Shown here in pieces: positions 1 through 4,918 of a stretch of DNA of 5,318 nt. Position 1 is the first letter of the stretch; every line of letters begins with the position of its first letter. The position numbers and the translations under genes are program-made. The stretch covers positions 1 to 5,318 of the forward strand of contig SKSL01000076.1 of assembly GCA_007123015.1 (NCBI GenBank). Direction: 5' to 3'. This stretch comes from Natronohydrobacter sp. Lineage in GTDB: Bacteria; Pseudomonadota; Alphaproteobacteria; Rhodobacterales; Rhodobacteraceae. Below the pieces are notes generated by a model, which did not search any database, was not told the DNA's origin, and saw only the letters and a list, made by a program, of their open reading frames with translations.

Positions 1-79
1 CGCTCAAAAGCTCCAGCACAAGCGCCCGGAGATCGGCGTCTGAAAGATCATCAAGAGGGTGAAATGGGTGCTTCGACAT
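1..79 (-). CDS. 5' end of an unidentified gene, possibly transposase-like
   Basis: This is an open frame reading leftward from an ATG at 79-77 and running off the window edge; 26 codons are visible. The translation begins MSKHPFHPLDDLSDADLRAL and continues VLELLS. An in-frame TGA lies four codons upstream of the ATG, so the start is bounded. No strong Shine-Dalgarno sequence is seen. The short leader followed by a leucine-rich, acidic helical stretch resembles the N-terminus of IS66-type or related alphaproteobacterial transposases, which continue into a coiled coil. That resemblance is from memory and rests on very little sequence. No terminal inverted repeat could be recognised to the right of it. 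It could equally be an ordinary small protein. Confidence 0.4.
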   Translation of the reverse strand, partial: MSKHPFHPLDDLSDADLRALVLELLS

Positions 80-115
80 GCACCGATCCAGTCAGAAAAC
101 TGCCAGCTTGAACAG

Positions 116-123
116 CCCCCCCC
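116..123. repeat. 8-C homopolymer tract in the 80-242 intergenic region
   Basis: Eight consecutive C residues lie here (G on the minus strand), about 37 bp upstream of the start of the leftward gene at 79. The rest of the 163-bp intergenic stretch holds only weak structure: a GGGG/CCCC 4-bp hairpin at 171-183 without a U tract, and an 8-bp ATTCGAAT palindrome at 205-212. I see no convincing terminator or promoter in it. Confidence 0.6.
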
Positions 124-242
124 GGCCCCACCGAGTCAATAGGACGCACCCTCACCCAACAACTTCGCCCGGGGTTTTGCCCCTGTTACGCCGCAGGTTA
201 TAGGATTCGAATAAAATACCCTCCGCGCTGCCTGATGATGGG

Positions 243-983
243 TCAGCCACGCAGGATCAACTGCCGCGCAGCCTTGATCGCAGCGAATTCGCTGCGCATC
301 TTGTGCCGCAAGCGATGTATCCAGACAACTGGACGTGACACCAGATCAATCCACCACAGACGCCGCGCCAGAGCTTGGGTGGCCGTCCAGACCTGCGCAG
401 AACCATACGCCCGGTAGCTGTCCAGAGCGGGTGCGGCGAATACCGACTCTGGGCCATCGGTCGTGAAAACCGAATGCAGCATCAGATAGAGATCGCGCGC
501 CTGATCCTGCGGCTGGGCGTTCAACTTTGCCCCGGCCTCGAGGTCAAGAAATGTGACATTTTCTCCGTCCCAACAAATATCACGGAGCGACGGACGCCCA
601 TGCGCCAACCCCAAGGCGTGCAAATCCGCCAAAGCCGCGCCCAGCCTGCGCATCAGGACAGGGTCCGCCTGATGATCATAGATCAGCGCTTGCACCGGTG
701 TGCCATGATCCTGAAGCGCCACGCGACTGCTGTCTTGCGCGATGATCCGGGCAACCGACGCCCCACGCTGCGCAAAGGTCTGCAAGAGCTCAACCTCACG
801 ATCAAAGGCGACTTGCGGATCACCCTTGAACAGGCGCAGCCGCAAGCTGTCATGATGCTCGGCCATCTTGACGAAATAGGGCGCGCCCTGCACCGTGATG
901 CGTGTCAGACGTTTGTCGGGCAGCGCGCGCATCTTTGCCAATACCTGTGCGGTAATGTCTGCCCCTTCTTCTGCAACCTGCAT
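243..983 (-). CDS. Kinase-fold protein, WaaP/InaA/RIO-like, atypical catalytic loop
   Basis: A 246-residue soluble protein with the order of motifs of the lipopolysaccharide-kinase/RIO-like protein kinase fold. YFVK with Lys39 matches the ATP-binding beta-3 lysine. FDREVELL with Glu63 matches the helix-C glutamate. A LADLHALGLAHG segment leads into the catalytic loop at His128, and FLDLEAG with Asp147 matches the metal-binding DFG position. In the catalytic loop, HGRPSLRDI aligned to the canonical HRDLKPENI places Arg130 at the catalytic aspartate and Asp135 at the asparagine. It may therefore be a pseudokinase or use altered chemistry. The last 45 residues are basic and tryptophan-rich (LWWIDLVSRPVVWIHRLRHK), which could contact a membrane. 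The ATG at 983 is the only ATG in frame after an upstream TAA; its Shine-Dalgarno is weak. The gene is divergent from fluC. Substrate is unknown; cell-envelope lipid or sugar phosphorylation is only a family-based guess. Confidence 0.7.
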   Translation of the reverse strand: MQVAEEGADITAQVLAKMRALPDKRLTRITVQGAPYFVKMAEHHDSLRLRLFKGDPQVAFDREVELLQTFAQRGASVARIIAQDSSRVALQDHGTPVQALIYDHQADPVLMRRLGAALADLHALGLAHGRPSLRDICWDGENVTFLDLEAGAKLNAQPQDQARDLYLMLHSVFTTDGPESVFAAPALDSYRAYGSAQVWTATQALARRLWWIDLVSRPVVWIHRLRHKMRSEFAAIKAARQLILRG

Positions 984-1015
984 CTCACGGCTCGAAACTG
1001 CTTCTGGATCATGGC

Positions 1016-1021
1016 ATTATG
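1016..1021 (-). promoter_or_regulatory. Possible -10 element for the kinase-like gene
   Basis: On the minus strand this reads CATAAT, a 5/6 match to the -10 consensus, placed so that transcription would start roughly 25 bases before the ATG at 983. No good -35 is visible at 16-18 bp, so this is tentative. Confidence 0.3.
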
Positions 1022-1078
1022 GCCGCTATCATCAGCGAAGGCCAGTGACCGCCCACCACTTCACGCGAAGGAGACAAG

Positions 1079-1471
1079 ATGAACACGCCGCTTCTGCTTG
1101 TGCTGATCGGTCTGGCCGGGGGTGTCGGCAGCATCGCGCGCGTCGTCTTGTCAGGCTGGATCGCAGAGCGTCGCGGGGCCGAATTCGGCATCTGGATCGT
1201 GAATCTTTCCGGCAGCCTTGCCATAGGTTTGGCCTTTGGGTTCTGGACCGCGCGCGGCGGGACAGCCAGTGATTGGCAACTGCTGATGGTGACAATGGGC
1301 TTTCTGGGGGGATTCACCACAGTTTCGACTTTCGCAGTGCAAGTCCTTGAACTTAAGAAGAAGAATGCCGTCGGGCAGGCACAGGTTCTGGCCTTCGGCT
1401 CAATCCTGACTTGCCCGATCTGCGCCTTTGTCGGGGTTATGATCGGCGCGACGCTGGGGGCGGCTGCATGA
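1079..1471 (+). CDS. crcB: Fluoride channel FluC/CrcB, subunit 1
   Basis: A 130-residue, four-helix inner-membrane protein of the FluC (CrcB) family, which exports fluoride passively as a dual-topology dimer. Family motifs are present: GGVGSIAR (residues 14-21), WIVNLSGS with the pore Asn42, and GFLGGFTTVSTF (74-85) around the central sodium site. The usual TTFSTF Phe box reads TTVSTF, so the first phenylalanine is Val82 while Phe85 is kept. Positive charges concentrate in the first loop (AERRG, 29-33) and third loop (LKKKN, 92-96), predicting both termini outside the cytoplasm. The start is fixed by a strong AAGGAG at 1068-1073, five bases before the ATG. The gene overlaps the next fluC gene by four bases (ATGA), implying translational coupling and stoichiometric production. 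No fluoride riboswitch could be matched in the 95-bp upstream region. Confidence 0.93.
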   Translation: MNTPLLLVLIGLAGGVGSIARVVLSGWIAERRGAEFGIWIVNLSGSLAIGLAFGFWTARGGTASDWQLLMVTMGFLGGFTTVSTFAVQVLELKKKNAVGQAQVLAFGSILTCPICAFVGVMIGATLGAAA

Positions 1472-1830
1472 GCCCCTCGCGGATCTGGGTTGCCGTCGGT
1501 CTTGGTGGTGCATTTGGCACAGGGCTGCGCGCCGCGATCAGCCTGATGGCACTCAACCTGATGCCACAGGGCGTTTATTTTGCGACATTGCTTGCAAATT
1601 GCCTTGGTGCCGCTCTGATCGGCTATCTCTCGACGCGCCCGCTTTCGGCCTGGGCCAAGGGCTTCTGGATGGCAGGTTTCTGCGGTGGTTTTACCACATT
1701 TTCGATGTTCTCGCTCGAAATCGTGCTGCTTCTGAATCAGGCCGCCAGCTGGGCACTTGCCTATGCCAGCATCTCGCTGGTGCTTTGGCTCCTGTCGGTC
1801 TGGGGCGGCTGGCGGCTGGGGCAGGCTTAG
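1468..1830 (+). CDS. crcB: Fluoride channel FluC/CrcB, subunit 2
   Basis: A 120-residue four-helix FluC/CrcB homologue encoded directly after subunit 1. Motifs are GGAFGTGLR (13-21), TLLANCLGAALIG with pore Asn44, and GFCGGFTTFSMF (70-81). Both Phe-box residues (Phe78, Phe81) are present, but the usual TTFSTF threonine is Met80. Positive charges lie at the N-terminus (Arg5), in the second loop (Arg57, Lys64) and at the C-terminus (Arg117), while loops one and three have none. This is the reverse of subunit 1 and predicts both termini inside. An earlier in-frame ATG at 1411 would add 19 hydrophilic residues read out of frame from the partner gene. The ATG at 1468 is preferred because it begins the conserved domain and forms the ATGA overlap. 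Its TAG stop shares bases 1828-1829 with the fabI stop on the other strand. Confidence 0.93.
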   Translation: MSPSRIWVAVGLGGAFGTGLRAAISLMALNLMPQGVYFATLLANCLGAALIGYLSTRPLSAWAKGFWMAGFCGGFTTFSMFSLEIVLLLNQAASWALAYASISLVLWLLSVWGGWRLGQA

Positions 1831-2615
1831 ATATTATCAACCTGCGGCATGCCCATGACGTGATAGCCGCCATCGACATGGATGATCTCACCTGTGGTAT
1901 GCGCGCCGTAATCCGAGGCCAGATAGACAGCAGTGCCGCCGACACTATCCAGCGTGGCGTTGGTGCGCAGTGGCGCATTGGCTTGCGCATGGCGGAAGGT
2001 CTTGCGCGCGCCACCAATAGCCGCACCCGCTAGCGTTTTCATAGGGCCGGGGCTGATCGCATTCACGCGGATGCCGTCGGGGCCAAGGTCATTGGCCAGA
2101 TAACGGACCGAGGATTCCAGCGCCGCTTTCGCCACGCCCATGACATTATAGAAGGGCGTGACAGTGTTCGACCCTTGGAAGGTCAGGGTCAGCAGCGTGC
2201 CGCCCTTGGGCATCAGTTCTGACGCGCGGCGGCCAAGATCAATGAAGCTGTAACAGGAAATTTCCAGCGAGCGTGCGAAATTGGCGCGGCTGGTATCGCG
2301 GAAACGGCCTGTCAGTTCGGCCTTGTCGGAAAAGGCGATGGCATGGACCAGGAAATCCATGCTGCCCCAGCGCGATTTCAACGCCTCGAAAGCCCCGTCG
2401 AGCGACGCTTCATCAGTCACATCCACATCCAGCAGCAGGTCTGATCCGAGCGACGCGGCCAGCGGTTCGACTCGCTTCCCGAAGGCTTCACCCTGATAGC
2501 TGAAGGCCAGTTCCGCCCCCTGATCGGCCATCGCTTTCGCGATGCCCCAAGCGATGGAGCGCTCATTGGCCACGCCCATGACCAGCCCGCGTTTGCCTGC
2601 CATCAAGCCTGTCAT
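1827..2615 (-). CDS. fabI: Enoyl-ACP reductase (NADH), FabI
   Basis: A 262-residue short-chain dehydrogenase-type enoyl-[acyl-carrier-protein] reductase, performing the last reduction of each fatty acid elongation cycle in the cytoplasm. The nucleotide-binding segment GVANERSIAWGIA (14-26) replaces the usual GxxxGxG, as is typical of FabI. The catalytic pair is Tyr156 and Lys163 in YNVMGVAK, and the C-terminal GEIIHVDGGYHVMGM is characteristic. Length equals that of E. coli FabI (262). Deviations from E. coli are Ala94 for Gly93, Ala203 for Phe203 and Phe146 for Tyr146. The first two lie at positions where triclosan-resistance mutations are known. The start is set by GAGGGGA, which overlaps the fabB stop codon ten bases upstream, so fabI is probably translationally coupled to fabB. 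It ends tail to tail with the second fluC gene without a terminator between them. Confidence 0.95.
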   Translation of the reverse strand: MTGLMAGKRGLVMGVANERSIAWGIAKAMADQGAELAFSYQGEAFGKRVEPLAASLGSDLLLDVDVTDEASLDGAFEALKSRWGSMDFLVHAIAFSDKAELTGRFRDTSRANFARSLEISCYSFIDLGRRASELMPKGGTLLTLTFQGSNTVTPFYNVMGVAKAALESSVRYLANDLGPDGIRVNAISPGPMKTLAGAAIGGARKTFRHAQANAPLRTNATLDSVGGTAVYLASDYGAHTTGEIIHVDGGYHVMGMPQVDNI

Positions 2616-2625
2616 GCTCGTCCCC

Positions 2626-3855
2626 TCAGTCGCGATACGCGCTCATGATGAGCGTTGCATTGGTGCCGCCGAAACCGAAACTGTTCGACAGGACCGAGTC
2701 AAGCGCGACATTCTCGACCAGTTTGGTGGCGATTTCACCCTCGCGGATCGCGGGGTCCAGTTCGGTGACATTGGCCGAAGCCGCGATGAAATTGCCCTGC
2801 ATCATCAGCAGACTGTAAATCGCTTCCTGCACCCCGGTCGCACCAAGCGAATGGCCGGTCAGCGATTTGGTCGAGGAAATGGGCGGTACATTCCCTTCGC
2901 CCCAGATGCGGCGGATCGCTTCGACCTCTGTCACGTCACCAGCAGGCGTCGAAGTGCCATGCGCGTTGATATAGCTGACCTTGCGCCCTTCAGGCAGCGT
3001 ATCGAGTGCCAGTCGCATCGACCGCTCGCCACCTTCGCCCGAAGGAGCGACCATGTCGTGCCCGTCAGAGGTCGCGCCGTACCCGGTCACTTCCGCGTAG
3101 ATCTTGGCCCCGCGCGCTTTGGCGTGTTCCAGGTCTTCCAGCACCAGCACGCCTCCGCCGCCGCCGATCACGAAACCATCGCGGGTCGCGTCAAAGGCGC
3201 GGGCGGCGGTTTCCGGTGCGTCATTGTATTTGGATGACATCGCGCCCATCGCATCAAACAGGCAGGACAAGGTCCAGTCCAGTTCTTCGCCCCCACCTGC
3301 AAAGATGATGTCCTGCTTGCCCATCTGGATCAGTTCTGCCGCATTGCCGATGCAATGCGCCGATGTCGAGCAGGCGGATGTGATCGAATAGTTCACGCCC
3401 TTGATCTTGAAGGGCGTCGCCAGACAGGCGGAATTGGTCGAGGACATGCAACGCGTGACCATGAACGGGCCCATACGCTTGGGGCTGCCCTTCTCGACCA
3501 CGATTCTATGCGCCTGAAACAGATTCGAGGTGGACGGCCCGCCCGATCCCATGATCAACCCCGTGCGCGGGTTCGAGATGTCAGCCTCTTCCAGCCCCGC
3601 ATCGGCAATCGCCTGTTCCATCGACAGGAAGTTATAGGCCGCGCCCGGCCCCATGAAGCGCAGGTTGCGCTTGTCGATATGGTCTTCAAGAACGATCTGC
3701 GGCTTGCCATAGACCTGACTGCGGAAACCATGTTCGGCATGTTCCGGCGCAAAGACGATGCCCGAGCGGCCCGCGCGGAGGCTGTCCGACACCTCTGCGG
3801 CGGAATTTCCGATGGGCGAAATGATCCCCAGTCCAGTGATGACAACGCGACGCAT
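2626..3855 (-). CDS. fabB: Beta-ketoacyl-ACP synthase I, FabB
   Basis: A 409-residue thiolase-fold condensing enzyme that extends acyl-ACP with malonyl-ACP; FabB-type enzymes are needed for unsaturated fatty acid elongation. The catalytic triad is visible: Cys162 in TSACSTSAHC, His299 in NAHGTSTPAGD and His335 in TKSLTGHSLGATG, with the conserved Lys330. The C-terminal LSNSFGFGGTNATLI is typical. The sequence aligns along its length with alphaproteobacterial FabB of the fabA-fabB-fabI type. The ATG at 3855 (MRRVVITGLG) is chosen because it begins the conserved first strand and follows GGGAGGG; an in-frame ATG at 3909 would add 18 non-conserved residues. fabI follows after 10 bp. fabA, the usual partner in this group, does not lie upstream: the next gene is divergent bchG. 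This copy may therefore be separated from fabA or be a second copy. Confidence 0.95.
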   Translation of the reverse strand: MRRVVITGLGIISPIGNSAAEVSDSLRAGRSGIVFAPEHAEHGFRSQVYGKPQIVLEDHIDKRNLRFMGPGAAYNFLSMEQAIADAGLEEADISNPRTGLIMGSGGPSTSNLFQAHRIVVEKGSPKRMGPFMVTRCMSSTNSACLATPFKIKGVNYSITSACSTSAHCIGNAAELIQMGKQDIIFAGGGEELDWTLSCLFDAMGAMSSKYNDAPETAARAFDATRDGFVIGGGGGVLVLEDLEHAKARGAKIYAEVTGYGATSDGHDMVAPSGEGGERSMRLALDTLPEGRKVSYINAHGTSTPAGDVTEVEAIRRIWGEGNVPPISSTKSLTGHSLGATGVQEAIYSLLMMQGNFIAASANVTELDPAIREGEIATKLVENVALDSVLSNSFGFGGTNATLIMSAYRD

Positions 3856-3880
3856 GGTCCCTCCCGAAAAATGTCGTGCC

Positions 3881-3909
3881 TGTCTAGGCGAGTGTGCGCG
3901 GCGGGGCAA
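3881..3909 (-). promoter_or_regulatory. Likely fabB-fabI promoter
   Basis: On the minus strand TTGCCC (3909-3904) is followed after exactly 17 bp by TAGACA (3886-3881), a reasonable sigma-70-type pair for an alphaproteobacterium. Transcription would start near 3875, giving a leader of about 20 bases that contains the GGGAGGG ribosome-binding site. This is a match by eye, with no mapped start. Confidence 0.45.
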
Positions 3910-3919
3910 GGGTCTTGGA

Positions 3920-3933
3920 CAAGCGCGCGCTTG
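3920..3933. repeat. Perfect 14-bp palindrome CAAGCGCGCGCTTG
   Basis: A perfect self-complementary 14-mer in the fabB/bchG intergenic region, lying 10 bp upstream of the proposed fabB -35 and about 20 bp before the first PpsR-type box. It has no loop and no following U tract, so it suits an operator better than a terminator. The binding protein is unknown. Confidence 0.6.
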
Positions 3934-3954
3934 CTGCGTTTACGGCATTTTGAC

Positions 3955-3972
3955 TGTCAGGCTGAATTAACA
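3955..3972 (+). promoter_or_regulatory. Distal PpsR/CrtJ-type operator
   Basis: TGTCAGGCTGAATTAACA fits TGT-N12-ACA, the recognition pattern of PpsR/CrtJ, the redox- and light-responsive repressor of bch, crt and puc genes in purple bacteria. Its right half contains the proposed -35 element of bchG. Confidence 0.7.
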
Positions 3973-3995
3973 CTTGATGCAATTCTAAATGTAAG
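3967..3995 (+). promoter_or_regulatory. Likely bchG promoter
   Basis: TTAACA at 3967-3972 (5/6 to TTGACA) and TGTAAG at 3990-3995 (4/6 to TATAAT) are separated by exactly 17 bp. The -35 is inside the distal TGT-N12-ACA box and the -10 is the left half of the proximal box, an arrangement suited to repression by occlusion. A start near 4002 would leave only about eight leader bases before the ATG at 4010. Confidence 0.45.
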
Positions 3996-4007
3996 GCAAA
4001 GTTTACA
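3990..4007 (+). promoter_or_regulatory. Proximal PpsR/CrtJ-type operator
   Basis: TGTAAGGCAAAGTTTACA fits TGT-N12-ACA, with the inverted arms extended to five bases (TGTAA/TTACA). It ends two bases before the bchG ATG. Its centre lies 35 bp from that of the distal box, with a 17-bp gap between them, so cooperative binding by two PpsR dimers or tetramers is possible. Confidence 0.75.
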
Positions 4008-4009
4008 TC

Positions 4010-4918
4010 ATGAGTGACCTGAGTCTTGAAACCCGCCCTTCCCCTTCCGGTCTGCCGCAGCCGCGCGCGATGCTGGAACTGATCAAGCCGATCACATGGT
4101 TTCCGCCGATGTGGGCCTATCTTTGTGGCATCATCTCGGTCGGTGTCTGGCCCGAAAGCTGGGCGCTGGTGGTCTTGGGCGTATTGCTCGCAGGCCCTAT
4201 CGTCTGTGGCATGTCACAGGCGGCGAATGACTGGTGCGACCGCCATGTAGACGCGATCAACGAACCCTACCGGCCCATCCCGTCGGGCCGCATTCCGGGG
4301 CGCTGGGGGCTTTATATCGCGCTGATCATGTCGGCTTTCGCGTTGCTTGTCGGCTGGCAGCTTGGGCCGTGGGGCTTTGGCGCGACCGTTCTGGGCGTGC
4401 TGGCGGCTTGGGCCTATTCGGCAGAACCCATCCGCGCCAAGCGCTCGGGCTGGTGGGGTCCGGGTCTGGTGGGACTGAGCTACGAATCCCTGCCCTGGTT
4501 CACGGGTGCGGCTGTCATCGCCGCTGGCGCGCCAAGCTTCGAGATCGTGGCGATTGCCGTGCTCTATGGTCTGGGCGCGCATGGCATCATGACGATCAAT
4601 GATTTCAAAGCGATCGAGGGCGACCGGCAAATGGGGCTGCGCTCGCTGCCTGTCACGCTTGGCCCGGTCGATGCTGCCACAGTCGCAGGCACTGTGATGG
4701 TGCTGGCGCAACTTGTCGTGGTGTTTTTGCTGCTGATCTGGGGCGCGCCGATCCATGCGGGCATCATCGCACTGGGGATCGGCGTGCAGATCTGGGCGTT
4801 GGGACGCTGGCGGCAGGATCCGGCCAAGCTGGCACCGTGGTTCAATGGCACGGGCGTCGGGCCCTATGTGCTGGGCATGATGGTTGCAGCCTTCGCCCTG
4901 CGGGGGATTGTCGGATGA
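4010..4918 (+). CDS. bchG: Bacteriochlorophyll synthase BchG
   Basis: A 302-residue polytopic membrane prenyltransferase of the UbiA superfamily that esterifies bacteriochlorophyllide a with geranylgeranyl or phytyl diphosphate, the step that makes the pigment membrane-bound. The N-terminal MLELIKPITWFPPMWAYLCG (21-40) is a hallmark. The first Asp-rich motif is NDWCDRHVDAINEPYRPIPS (73-92), with Asp74, Asp77 and Asp81 for magnesium-diphosphate binding. The second is NDFKAIEGDRQMGLRSLPV (197-215), with Asp198 and Asp205. The remainder is hydrophobic helices. No clear Shine-Dalgarno precedes the ATG (only AAGG, 13 bases away), although the MSDLSLETRP leader is like that of related proteins. The gene overlaps bch2 by four bases (ATGA). 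In Rhodobacter, bchG follows bchE-bchJ, but here it heads its own unit divergent from fabB, under two PpsR-type boxes. Confidence 0.97.
   Translation: MSDLSLETRPSPSGLPQPRAMLELIKPITWFPPMWAYLCGIISVGVWPESWALVVLGVLLAGPIVCGMSQAANDWCDRHVDAINEPYRPIPSGRIPGRWGLYIALIMSAFALLVGWQLGPWGFGATVLGVLAAWAYSAEPIRAKRSGWWGPGLVGLSYESLPWFTGAAVIAAGAPSFEIVAIAVLYGLGAHGIMTINDFKAIEGDRQMGLRSLPVTLGPVDAATVAGTVMVLAQLVVVFLLLIWGAPIHAGIIALGIGVQIWALGRWRQDPAKLAPWFNGTGVGPYVLGMMVAAFALRGIVG

Noticed and set aside
177..204. Plus-strand promoter TTGCCC-N16-TATAGG in the 80-242 stretch
   Set aside because: It matches the consensus only moderately, and no plus-strand gene or RNA follows that it could serve.
984..1078. Fluoride (crcB) riboswitch upstream of the fluC pair
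   Set aside because: The conserved GGNGATGG and CTGATG blocks in the needed order and strand are not found; the only hairpin (GGCCGCT/AGCGAAGGCC) is short and bulged, and a CTGATGA occurs only on the opposite strand.
375..1082. 235-codon open frame on the plus strand opposite the kinase-like gene
   Set aside because: It is antisense to a gene with clear kinase-fold motifs, has low-complexity Arg/Gln/His-rich composition and no recognisable domain; it is typical of shadow frames in GC-rich DNA.
2542..3237. 231-codon plus-strand frame opposite fabB
   Set aside because: It lies antisense to strongly conserved fabB and the start of fabI, with Arg/His-rich composition and no motif.
3856..3909. 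Upstream in-frame ATG for fabB at 3909
   Set aside because: It would add 18 non-conserved residues across the proposed promoter; the ATG at 3855 has a good ribosome-binding site and begins the conserved domain.
3974..3990. FnrL-type site (TTGAT-N4-ATCAA) in the bchG promoter
   Set aside because: Only the left half TTGAT is present; the right half reads TTCTA.
3355..4017. 220-codon plus-strand frame crossing the fabB/bchG intergenic region
   Set aside because: It is mostly antisense to fabB, with no domain, and runs through the promoter and operator region into the bchG start.
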